Assembly: GCA_002501695.1 (NCBI GenBank)
Contig: DANZ01000089.1
Span: forward strand, 1 to 21,852
DNA: 21,852 nt
Direction of reading: 5' to 3'
Origin: Methanolobus sp. UBA474
GTDB lineage: Archaea; Halobacteriota; Methanosarcinia; Methanosarcinales; Methanosarcinaceae
Shown: in pieces, positions 1-6,287 of the stretch
Layout: every line of letters begins with the position of its first letter
Position numbering within the stretch: position 1 is the first letter of the stretch
Notes under the pieces: model-generated
Database searches by the model: none
What the model saw: only the letters and a program-made list of their open reading frames with translations
What the model was told of the DNA's origin: nothing
Made by a program: the position numbers and the translations under genes

Positions 1-182
1 TACTGTATCCTGAAGCCTTCAAATACCTTGATAGTTCCGTCATCCATGCGAACAGGGAGCGTGACACGCAGTTCACGCATCGGGTGCCTGAGCATTTCAT
101 GTACACTGTCATCCAGTCCAAGAATAGTAGCACATTTTGCTAACTGCATTCTTGAATTTTCAAATGGGTTTTCTAAGGACAT
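1..182 (-). CDS. gdhA: Glutamate dehydrogenase, N-terminal 60 residues (runs off the window)
   Basis: The reverse strand from the ATG at 182 reads through to base 1 without a stop. The visible residues include MRELRVTLPVRMDDG and then IKVFEGFRIQY. This is the opening of the Glu/Leu/Phe/Val dehydrogenase family just before its substrate-binding segment. The family catalyses reversible oxidative deamination of glutamate to 2-oxoglutarate with NAD(P)H, linking ammonium assimilation to central metabolism in the cytoplasm. A weak ribosome site (GAGGT) lies about 9 bases before the ATG. Only the N-terminus is present, so catalytic residues and cofactor preference cannot be judged. A leucine or other amino-acid dehydrogenase of the same superfamily is possible but less likely. 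Confidence 0.85.
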   Translation of the reverse strand, partial: MSLENPFENSRMQLAKCATILGLDDSVHEMLRHPMRELRVTLPVRMDDGTIKVFEGFRIQ

Positions 183-205
183 TGGTTTTTACCTCTTTAC
201 GTGCG

Positions 206-213
206 ATATATAT
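206..213 (-). promoter_or_regulatory. Probable TATA box for gdhA
   Basis: An ATATATAT run is centred about 27 bases upstream of the gdhA ATG at 182, which would give a transcript starting at or next to the ATG. A second AT-rich element (TTATACTT on the minus strand, near 248-256) could drive a longer leader that keeps the ribosome site. The sequence does not decide between them. Confidence 0.4.
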
Positions 214-414
214 GTTGAAATAAGGTGGTTAGAAACCTACTTCTAAGTATAAGATGCTTTCTATTCATTCACCCAATGACGTGAGAAAGAAAGACTGCAA
301 TGGATAGCGGTTTAAAGAATAGGAGACAGTGAAAGGCCTTGTGAGCTCTAGGGAAAAACAGTATATTATTTATACATGATGATTTGCGAAAATAGGAAGA
401 GGAACTTAAGCCGA

Positions 415-621
415 TCAGTCTTCTTCTTCCAGCGCCTGAACAATATCATTAACAGTAAGTTCCCCTCTTGCAACACGCAATACTGTAGGATATATATAGG
501 AACAATCATCGATCTTGCTCCACCGTTCTTCGCCTACCAGGTTCACAACATCAACCATTACTTTTCCACATTTCGGACAATACCGGTTCTCGCTTTCGAC
601 TCCGCATACGACACATTTCAT
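415..621 (-). CDS. Small zinc-ribbon protein, 68 aa
   Basis: The reading frame is open further upstream. The ATG at 621 is chosen because a strong ribosome site (GGGAGGT) lies 7 bases before it and the protein then begins MKCVVCGVESENRYCPKCGK. The two CxxC pairs (C3/C6 and C15/C18) form a compact zinc ribbon. The rest is a short, mostly hydrophilic domain ending in an acidic tail (ALEEED). No catalytic motif is visible. Such small archaeal zinc-ribbon proteins are usually of unknown function and may bind nucleic acid or a partner protein. It sits alone, divergent from the marker 9 operon, and precedes gdhA on the same strand with a 232-base gap. Function is not assigned. Confidence 0.75.
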   Translation of the reverse strand: MKCVVCGVESENRYCPKCGKVMVDVVNLVGEERWSKIDDCSYIYPTVLRVARGELTVNDIVQALEEED

Positions 622-675
622 AGGACGACCTCCCAGGAATTGACAGATTACCAATTTTAAAATGTGTGACAATAC

Positions 676-683
676 TATATAAC
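676..683 (-). promoter_or_regulatory. Probable TATA box for the zinc-ribbon gene
   Basis: TTATATAG on the minus strand lies about 58 bases upstream of the ATG at 621. A transcript starting near 653 would carry a leader of about 30 bases containing the GGGAGGT ribosome site. Confidence 0.4.
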
Positions 684-750
684 GATGACCTGCTCTAGAT
701 ACTGCGTGTGGTAAGGCTGGCCGGTTGCACTCAATATACTCCTTCAGCGT

Positions 751-762
751 CATATTAATATT
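751..762 (+). promoter_or_regulatory. Probable TATA box for the marker 9 operon
   Basis: CATATTAATATT is centred near 757. The expected transcript start is near 783-785, giving a leader of about 30 bases that contains the GAGGT ribosome site of the GTG start at 814. Confidence 0.4.
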
Positions 763-813
763 AGGACAATCATTATTGAGCAACATAACTAACTTACATT
801 ACCGAGGTAAAGC

Positions 814-1962
814 GTGCCTGATGAACTCTTTGATCTGAAAGTGGGATACGTATCTTTTAGGAATCCCATTGCTCTTGCCCCGATGGGCGGTATGACTGAC
901 AGCGAATTCGCAAACCAATATGCAGCAGATGCAGGACTTGTAATACTCGGCGGATACAACCTTGATGCCAGGACACGGGAAGCTGCTTCACAGATGGCAG
1001 CCCGGGGCAGAGAGGAGTTTATCTCAGAGGATCCGCTCGGGCTCATTGAGAACGAGGTCGGGTCGATCAAAACCGGTAGCGCTGTTGCGGTCAATGTCCG
1101 GAGCACTACCATTGAACCTCTGCTGGAAGCTGCAGCCATTATCAGGGATAAGGGTGCTATTCTGGAACTGGATGCCCACTGCAGGCAGAAGGAAATAACA
1201 GATATAGGTGCAGGCCAGGCACTGCTTAAGGATGTTCCCGGACTGTGCGAGTGGATCCGGATGATCAAAGGTACGGGTGTCGTGCTCTCGGTGAAGATAC
1301 GGGGGAATGTTGTCGGGGACACGGCACTTGCAAGGTCCATAGAGAATGCAGGAGCAGACATCCTGCATGTCGACGCAATGAAACAAGGTGCAGGAGCAGA
1401 CCTCAAACTGATAAAAGAGATACGCGACTCCACACGTATGTTCCTTATATGCAACAACTCGGTCACCAATATCGATAATGCTAAGGAGATGTTTGCCAGG
1501 GGTGCGGATATGGTCTCTGTCGCACGCGCAGTGCTGGACGAACCTGAACTCATCAGCAACCTTGTCAGGGATATATCATCCATCCAGAGAGATATGGGAT
1601 GGTACAATGCACCCAAGCATGTGTGCAGAGGAGAGGGTGACCTGCGCGGGCTCGCATTCTGCTGCCTGCCTGTCAAGTCATGTCCGGTACACAGTAATAT
1701 CAAGAAACTGGGATTGACCCCGCAGCAGTTTGCCGATATAAAAATGGACTTTGCAAAGGGAACAATGCTTGAGTATGGGGATAGCACCTGTTTTGGAAGC
1801 CTTGTATGGTGCTGCAAGATATCCAAACCCTGTTTCCTCAGGGATGGCGTGCTTGAAACCCTGGGTCTCTCGGATGCGGAATACATGCGCCTTAAAAAAG
1901 GACTTGGGGATTACATCCTTGAACAGGCCGGCAAGTCTGCAAGCGGTCCTAAAAATGGGTGA
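814..1962 (+). CDS. Methanogenesis marker 9 protein (Dus-like TIM barrel plus Cys-rich domain)
   Basis: The 382-residue protein starts with GTG, with GAGGT five bases upstream. Residues about 15-250 resemble the FMN-binding TIM barrel of dihydrouridine synthases and dihydroorotate dehydrogenases: APMGGMTD at 22-29, ELDAHCRQKE at 118-127, SVKIRGN at 159-165, and a late ARGADMVSVARA segment. Residues 271-340 hold eight cysteines (271, 283, 284, 290, 326, 333, 334, 340), including two CC pairs, which suggests an iron-sulfur cluster. This architecture matches the family called methanogenesis marker 9, which is nearly restricted to methanogens and has no established reaction as far as I know. Its stop overlaps the start of the CitG-like gene by 8 bases, so the two are translated from one operon. 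An ordinary tRNA dihydrouridine synthase is unlikely because of the Cys-rich tail. Confidence 0.85.
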   Translation: MPDELFDLKVGYVSFRNPIALAPMGGMTDSEFANQYAADAGLVILGGYNLDARTREAASQMAARGREEFISEDPLGLIENEVGSIKTGSAVAVNVRSTTIEPLLEAAAIIRDKGAILELDAHCRQKEITDIGAGQALLKDVPGLCEWIRMIKGTGVVLSVKIRGNVVGDTALARSIENAGADILHVDAMKQGAGADLKLIKEIRDSTRMFLICNNSVTNIDNAKEMFARGADMVSVARAVLDEPELISNLVRDISSIQRDMGWYNAPKHVCRGEGDLRGLAFCCLPVKSCPVHSNIKKLGLTPQQFADIKMDFAKGTMLEYGDSTCFGSLVWCCKISKPCFLRDGVLETLGLSDAEYMRLKKGLGDYILEQAGKSASGPKNG

Positions 1963-2941
1963 GACACCCGTCTTTACTGCCGACAGGGGCAACTACGAGC
2001 TTGCACCATATATTGCGCGCTGCGCCCAGCTTGCAATGTGCCTGGAAGTCTCAGCATCTCCAAAACCCGGCAATATCGACAGACACGATGATTACGAGGA
2101 TACCCGCTATGAACATTTCCTCGCGTCCGCTGTCAGCATATATCCGACTATAGAAGAAGCATCCAAAAACACCTCCGGAGTGGGCGGATACATAAAAAGC
2201 GCCGTCGGAGAGAGCGTAAAATGGCAGAAAGGGGGTAACACCCACTTCGGTGCGATCATCCTGCTTGTGCCGCTCGCCATGGCAGCAGGAAGGATACTTG
2301 CAGAGAAAGGGACTTTCACTATCCCCGAACTGGCTGAATGCGCACACGACATCGTGAAGGATACAAGCACTGTAGATGCTGTTGAATTCTACAGTTGTTT
2401 TGATGCTGCTGGCGTGCGTGTCAATCCGGTGGAAGAGTTCGATCTGCAAAATGACAATGCCATAGCAGACCTCCGGGAAAAAGATATCAGCCTGTATGAC
2501 CTGATGGAGATAGCCCATGGATATGATATGATCGCAAATGAATGGACTACCGGGTTCACAAGGTGTACCGAGTGCGCAGAGACGATCATAAAAGGCATGA
2601 AAGGCAGACTGCATCCCGGGCCTGGCACTGACATCAACGATGTCGTCGTGTATACATTCCTGAATCTGCTATCCCGCAGCGAAGACACGTTCATTGCTAC
2701 CAAGTTCGACATTGAGACAGCCCGTTACGTATCAGGCCTTGCCGGATCCATAATGCAAAAGATGGAAGATATACACGGGACACATAAAATATATAATAAT
2801 GAACGTGAATTTAATATCATAAGACCATTGATAATGGAAATGGACAGAGAACTCCTGCAAAGAAAGATCAATCCTGGATCTACTGCAGATATAGTCATCG
2901 CAGGCTTATTCATCGCACTGCTTGGAGGAATCAGATACTAA
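1955..2941 (+). CDS. CitG-like triphosphoribosyl-dephospho-CoA synthase family protein
   Basis: The frame is open from 1751, but the ATG at 1955 overlaps the preceding stop by 8 bases and gives a 328-residue protein starting just before the family homology. Family motifs are SASPKPGNIDR (33-43) and GGNTHFGAI (93-101), followed by VPLAMAAG, STVDAVEFY and a late SEDTFIATKFD segment. Bacterial CitG/MdcB transfers the ribose triphosphate of ATP to dephospho-CoA, releasing adenine and making an alpha-glycosidic bond for the citrate or malonate lyase prosthetic group. No such lyase is visible here, so the archaeal substrate is probably different. It lies between marker 9 and DUF447 in one operon, with an end-to-start overlap of one base (TAATG) to DUF447. 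Family membership is firm; the reaction is unknown. Confidence 0.82.
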   Translation: MGETPVFTADRGNYELAPYIARCAQLAMCLEVSASPKPGNIDRHDDYEDTRYEHFLASAVSIYPTIEEASKNTSGVGGYIKSAVGESVKWQKGGNTHFGAIILLVPLAMAAGRILAEKGTFTIPELAECAHDIVKDTSTVDAVEFYSCFDAAGVRVNPVEEFDLQNDNAIADLREKDISLYDLMEIAHGYDMIANEWTTGFTRCTECAETIIKGMKGRLHPGPGTDINDVVVYTFLNLLSRSEDTFIATKFDIETARYVSGLAGSIMQKMEDIHGTHKIYNNEREFNIIRPLIMEMDRELLQRKINPGSTADIVIAGLFIALLGGIRY

Positions 2942-3531
2942 TGCTGGAAAAAGATTTCGATCCGGAGAATTTTGGGATATATGACGGGATATGTGAGACC
3001 ATCGTCACGACTTGCAAGGGATGGACTCCAAATGCAGCACCTATGGGCATAATCCGCAGGAAGGATAAGCTTTACTTGCGGCTTTTCAAGGGATCTGCCA
3101 CTTATGAGAATGTGCTGGCGGAAAAATCCCTTGTTGCAAACATCACTCATGATCCCATGCTTTTTGCACTTTCCACATTCACCAATCTGGATGATTCCGC
3201 TTTTGAACAAACGGTATATGAGAACAATACTATTTACCCTTTAAAAGAAGCGGAGAGCTGGGTAGCCTTTGAGTGCATAAACACAAAGATCACATCCGAA
3301 GCCCTGGTAGCAGAGCTTGTACCGGTCCATGCGCACATGAACGAGTGCAGGATAAAAGCCCCGAACAGAGGGTTCTACGCAGTTATAGAAGCCTGCATCC
3401 ATGCAACCAGATATCAGCTCACCGGCGAAGAAAAATATCTTAAGCTGATCAAAGCGTACGGGGAGATCGTGGAAAAATGTGGCGGAGACGCTGAGAAAGA
3501 TGCCTTTAAGAAAGTATATGAGTTCCTGTGA
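2941..3531 (+). CDS. DUF447 family flavoprotein
   Basis: The ATG at 2941 shares its first base with the preceding TAA stop, so translation is probably coupled. The 196 residues read as a split-barrel FMN-binding protein of the DUF447 type: an opening DGICETIVTTCKGWTPNAAP block, a KLYLRLFKGSATYENV strand-loop, and a closing helical region with NRGFYAVIEACIHATRY and YLKLIKAYGEIVEKCGG. The family is archaeal, and I recall homologues in tetrahydromethanopterin-linked gene clusters of methylotrophic bacteria (recollection, not checked). No enzymatic role is established that I know of. Being third in an operon with marker 9 and a CitG-like enzyme suggests a shared cofactor pathway. It ends directly before a UUCG hairpin. 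Confidence 0.8.
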   Translation: MLEKDFDPENFGIYDGICETIVTTCKGWTPNAAPMGIIRRKDKLYLRLFKGSATYENVLAEKSLVANITHDPMLFALSTFTNLDDSAFEQTVYENNTIYPLKEAESWVAFECINTKITSEALVAELVPVHAHMNECRIKAPNRGFYAVIEACIHATRYQLTGEEKYLKLIKAYGEIVEKCGGDAEKDAFKKVYEFL

Positions 3532-3551
3532 GGACTTCGGTCCGCCCCTTT
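3532..3551 (+). terminator. UUCG-tetraloop terminator after the marker 9 operon
   Basis: Directly after the DUF447 stop the sequence reads GGAC-TTCG-GTCC (3532-3543), a perfect 4-bp stem closed by C-G on the very stable UUCG loop. It is followed by GCCCC and a short T run. It sits in the 18 bases between convergent stops and also overlaps the end of the PHP gene, so it could end transcripts from both sides. Confidence 0.5.
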
Positions 3552-4239
3552 AAGCAGTTTTAGACTTTGACAGCTTCGACAATCGGGTCCTCAACTTTTT
3601 AATATGGCCTGCGAACATTTGTTTCACAACGAATGAAGAAGGGGTTTTACAGCCTCCGGGACGTGTCTTTCCCTTGCGGATGGCATCCAGAACGGCTTGC
3701 ACGCTTCTCTCTGAAACGTCGATCTCAGCATATGACCTGCCTACCATCACAGCCTCGTGTGCATCACTGCCACCAACCTGCGCAATGCCCAATTCTTCTG
3801 CGGCTTTCCGGGCCTTATTGTTGGGGCCATCCGTCAGGCACCGGGAATTGAGGACTTCCACTGCATCGATATCAAGCCCCTCCAGATAACCTATCCCGTG
3901 GGAGGTCATCTTGAAGGGATGGGGTATTACCACAACAGCTCCCTGCGCCCGTGCTCTTTTGATCGTCTCCTCCGGACTCAGGCCGGCTTCGATCTTTTCT
4001 TTAACGCCGAGGACCAGTATGTGACCCTTTGAAGAACTGACCTCCACCCCGGGGATGACTATCTGCACGGAGCCGGTTTCCTGCGCTCTTTTAGCGCATG
4101 CCATACCGCCCTCAACTGAGTCATGGTCACAGATCGCAAAGCCATCAAGCCTATTCTGTGAGGCGTGCTTCAGGATGTCATCAAAGCTTGCGTTACTATC
4201 CTTGGAAAAAAGAGAATGCACATGAAGATCGAATCGCAT
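3550..4239 (-). CDS. PHP-domain metal-dependent phosphoesterase
   Basis: The 229-residue protein begins MRFDLHVHS, the first PHP metal motif (H6, H8). The other expected ligands are in order: CDHD (37-40), E66 in GVEVSS, H73, H107 in IPHPFK, E128, and D159/H161 in GGSDAHE. The fold binds two or three metal ions and hydrolyses phosphoesters. Stand-alone archaeal members are usually annotated only as PHP-domain phosphoesterases or histidinol-phosphatase-like proteins, and the substrate cannot be read from the sequence. The C-terminus (KKLRTRLSKLSKSK) is strongly basic, possibly for nucleic-acid contact. There is no ribosome site before the ATG. A TATAA element 26 bases upstream suggests a leaderless message separate from hflX. 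Confidence 0.85.
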   Translation of the reverse strand: MRFDLHVHSLFSKDSNASFDDILKHASQNRLDGFAICDHDSVEGGMACAKRAQETGSVQIVIPGVEVSSSKGHILVLGVKEKIEAGLSPEETIKRARAQGAVVVIPHPFKMTSHGIGYLEGLDIDAVEVLNSRCLTDGPNNKARKAAEELGIAQVGGSDAHEAVMVGRSYAEIDVSERSVQAVLDAIRKGKTRPGGCKTPSSFVVKQMFAGHIKKLRTRLSKLSKSKTA

Positions 4240-4261
4240 GTTAGCATGTAAGGGCCAGGAA

Positions 4262-4269
4262 GTTATAAG
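4262..4269 (-). promoter_or_regulatory. Probable TATA box for the PHP gene
   Basis: CTTATAAC on the minus strand is centred 26 bases before the ATG at 4239, the spacing of a leaderless archaeal message. A second candidate, CTATAAAAAT on the minus strand, lies at 4272-4281. Confidence 0.35.
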
Positions 4270-4297
4270 GATTTTTATAGCAATGTAATTCCAGTAT

Positions 4298-4401
4298 AAA
4301 AACAGTAAAAAATCTTAAGCGAACGGGAGTGTAAAACATTTGGTTGGTTGGTTGGGTGGTTGGATAGGATTGGTGGTACATTTAAGAAGGTACCCGTTCG
4401 C
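4298..4401 (-). ncRNA. Candidate stand-alone small RNA with G-free C/A-rich loop
   Basis: On the minus strand GCGAACGGG (4401-4393) pairs perfectly with CCCGTTCGC (4327-4319), a 9-bp terminal stem enclosing 65 bases. Within the enclosed segment the RNA has no G at all from 4378 to 4338 and consists mostly of CCA and CCAA units, with four CCAA repeats in tandem near the 3' side. After the 3' arm come T-tracts at 4312-4307 and 4302-4298, suitable for termination. A minus-strand TATA box centred near 4428 puts the expected transcript start at 4401-4402, exactly the first base of the stem. The element lies between the hflX stop and the PHP promoter. A less exciting reading is an hflX terminator with an unusually long loop. 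I recognise no known RNA family. Confidence 0.42.
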
Positions 4402-4423
4402 ATGAGTACAAACAACATTATCA

Positions 4424-4433
4424 CATATAAATC
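4424..4433 (-). promoter_or_regulatory. TATA box predicted to start the small RNA
   Basis: GATTTATATG on the minus strand, preceded by a purine-rich GTAA stretch like a BRE. Its centre is 26-27 bases before 4401, the first base of the 9-bp stem. It lies within the 56 bases between the hflX stop and that stem, where no protein gene follows closely. Confidence 0.42.
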
Positions 4434-4457
4434 TTACGTATTGAATAATGGAGAATG

Positions 4458-5717
4458 TTATGAAGATGAGGCGCGTTCCTTCGCAAACGAGCGTGCTTTA
4501 TTTATCACAGCATCACGGGCTTCAAGGTCGATGTCTATCGAATCTCCGTAAGAGATATTATGGACCACACCTTCTTCATATAACCAGGAAACCATGGACA
4601 TCCCTTCCTCAGACAGAGGGAGGGAAATGTGAACCCTATCCCATTTGGGAAGATGGCTGCGCAGCTCTGCTTTCAGAATGTCCAGGCAAAAACCTTTTTT
4701 TGCAGAAACGGCAACCGGATTTGGTGCAAGATACCCGAGTGCGAGCATACGCTCATTCAGCTCTTCCTGTCCAAGCAGTTCAGCTTTATTGAAAACTGTA
4801 ATGATCTCCACTTCCTGCAGCTGTTCCCACATTGTTTCATGAGATGTAATGAGCTTTCTGCGTATAGTTTCAAGGGGCTCACTCGAATCCACCACCAGCA
4901 GGACTACGTCCGCAAGAAATATCTCGTTGAGCGTTGAGCGGAAAGCGTCTACCATCCAATGGGGCAGGTCTTCGATGAAACCTACTGTATCGGTCAGCAG
5001 CACGGTCCTGCCTTCCACATCAAGGGACCTTGTGATAGGTACCAGGGTAGTGAACAGCATATCCTGCACCTTGACATCTTCCTTTACAAGAGAGTTGAAG
5101 AGCGTGCTTTTTCCTGCATTTGTGTAACCTGCCAGAGCTACAAGTGAGAAGCCCCGTGAATGCCTCGATCTGCGCAATATGTCCCCATCCCTCTCCATGC
5201 CTTCAAGTTCGTCCTTGATGCGATCGATCCTGTTCTTTACATCCTGGGCATAGGAGTTCTCATAGCCGCCCAGGCCCATGAATCCCGGCCTTTCTTCTTT
5301 CTTGAGGATAGATATAATGGCCCTTGCCCGGGGAAGTTCGTACTCGAGTTTCGCAAGCTCGACCTGCAGCTTGGAACGGTGGGTCGTAGCGCGGGTGGCA
5401 AATATCTCAAGGATCAGCTGGAATTTGTCGATAACCTCGCGGCGGCAGATCTCAGATATATTATATATCTGCATGGTGCTCAGAGGATTATGGAAGATGA
5501 CCTTGTCCACATTCAAAGCCTGTACTGCCTGAGCCAGCTCCTCTACTTTTCCCCTGCCTACCTGATATCGGCTGTCAGGATGCCTTGTCTGAACTAACTC
5601 AAGAACCACAGTGTAACCCGCTGAGTGGGCAAGTTCCCTTAACTCAAGCAGCTGGAGCTCATTCTTGTGCTCGTCACTACGAGGATCATTCCTCTTTACC
5701 AGGATAGCGCGTTTCAT
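4458..5717 (-). CDS. hflX: HflX-type ribosome-associated GTPase
   Basis: The frame is open to 5813, but the family start MKRAILVKRNDPR coincides with the ATG at 5717, giving 419 residues. An N-terminal HflX domain (about 1-185, with YQVGRGKVEEL and ATTHRSKLQVELAKLEYELPR) precedes the G domain: G1 GYTNAGKS 197-204, G3 DTVG 243-246, G4 NKAE 310-313 (Glu where Asp is usual), G5 SAK 338-340. The linker that is often GGRGPGET is GLGGYENSY here. HflX binds the large ribosomal subunit and in bacteria splits stalled or hibernating ribosomes. No ribosome site is visible. A TTTTAATA element about 29 bases upstream suggests a leaderless message starting inside the end of the DUF2209-like gene. The gene order endA, DUF2209, hflX is on one strand. 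Confidence 0.93.
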   Translation of the reverse strand: MKRAILVKRNDPRSDEHKNELQLLELRELAHSAGYTVVLELVQTRHPDSRYQVGRGKVEELAQAVQALNVDKVIFHNPLSTMQIYNISEICRREVIDKFQLILEIFATRATTHRSKLQVELAKLEYELPRARAIISILKKEERPGFMGLGGYENSYAQDVKNRIDRIKDELEGMERDGDILRRSRHSRGFSLVALAGYTNAGKSTLFNSLVKEDVKVQDMLFTTLVPITRSLDVEGRTVLLTDTVGFIEDLPHWMVDAFRSTLNEIFLADVVLLVVDSSEPLETIRRKLITSHETMWEQLQEVEIITVFNKAELLGQEELNERMLALGYLAPNPVAVSAKKGFCLDILKAELRSHLPKWDRVHISLPLSEEGMSMVSWLYEEGVVHNISYGDSIDIDLEARDAVINKARSFAKERASSS

Positions 5718-5741
5718 AACAATAGAGTATCTGCTCTTAAA

Positions 5742-5750
5742 GGTATTAAA
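5742..5750 (-). promoter_or_regulatory. Possible TATA box for hflX
   Basis: TTTTAATAC on the minus strand is centred about 29 bases before the hflX ATG. The gene has no ribosome site, so a leaderless message is plausible. Readthrough from the upstream gene is the alternative. Confidence 0.3.
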
Positions 5751-5754
5751 AGTA

Positions 5755-6144
5755 TTAAATTTCCAGTTCTTTGAGAAGCAGTCTCCTGGCACTAATGGAG
5801 ATATGGTGTGCAAGTTGCATGCAGAGCCTCTCGCTCAGAGACTCCTCGTATTTGAAATTACCAGAGAACATGCTGTCAATGAGCCATTGGGGTTTATTGT
5901 ACATATCACCCGGTTCTGTAATTATCGTACCGCCAAAACGGATCTCTGCGACTGTTTCTTCCATGATGCTTACCACGGCGGAGACATCCGGTGCGGACTC
6001 GCTCCTGAAAGAGCGGATACTTACCTGGTTTATCTTCTCCAGGTGGTCGGCAGTAACTGACGCAGCAACTGCTGCGCAGACCATCAGATAGTATCCGTCG
6101 ACCCTATGCCGGCCGGAGATATCCACTGCTATTATATCAAACAT
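5755..6144 (-). CDS. DUF2209-like archaeal protein, 129 aa
   Basis: The protein begins MFDIIAVDISGRHRVDGYYLMVCAAVAAS. The IIAVDISG strand with its early Asp resembles the first strand of RNase H-like or actin-like folds, though I cannot prove the fold. It matches my recollection of the archaeal family DUF2209, whose function is unknown. The middle (SAPDVSAVVSIMEETVAEI) and the end (RLCMQLAHHISISARRLLLKELEI) look helical. There are no membrane segments or metal motifs. It lies 37 bases upstream of hflX and 143 bases downstream of endA on the same strand. A TATA box 25 bases before the ATG with no ribosome site implies a leaderless message. Gene: confident; family name: moderate. Confidence 0.7.
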   Translation of the reverse strand: MFDIIAVDISGRHRVDGYYLMVCAAVAASVTADHLEKINQVSIRSFRSESAPDVSAVVSIMEETVAEIRFGGTIITEPGDMYNKPQWLIDSMFSGNFKYEESLSERLCMQLAHHISISARRLLLKELEI

Positions 6145-6162
6145 CTTTTGAAGGTAGAGGCA

Positions 6163-6176
6163 CTATAATATATAAG
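6163..6176 (-). promoter_or_regulatory. TATA box for the DUF2209-like gene
   Basis: CTTATATATTATAG on the minus strand is centred about 25 bases before the ATG at 6144. No Shine-Dalgarno sequence lies between them, so the transcript probably begins at the ATG. Confidence 0.5.
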
Positions 6177-6287
6177 CATATACAGTCCGCAGTGTCTCAA
6201 AAAGACGGATGGATCTGAGGACATATTAATTTGATATAGTCTATTTATCGCATCCTAAAGGACATATGAACATTGCACACCGCCATA

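Noticed and set aside
376..660. 94-codon plus-strand frame over the zinc-ribbon gene
   Set aside because: The minus strand has the CxxC pairs and a strong ribosome site; this frame has neither.
789..1886. 365-codon open frame antisense to the marker 9 gene
   Set aside because: It mirrors a clearly recognisable gene. The composition is Ser/Pro/Arg-rich with no family pattern, as expected of an antisense shadow in codon-biased DNA.
4341..4377. CRISPR-like or satellite repeat from the repeated TTGG
   Set aside because: The units are only four bases with irregular interruptions, occur once in the window and have no spacers or cas genes nearby.
4348..4551. 67-codon plus-strand frame beginning in the GGTT repeat
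   Set aside because: Its second half is the antisense of the hflX 3' end and its start lies in low-complexity sequence. The minus-strand RNA explanation fits better.
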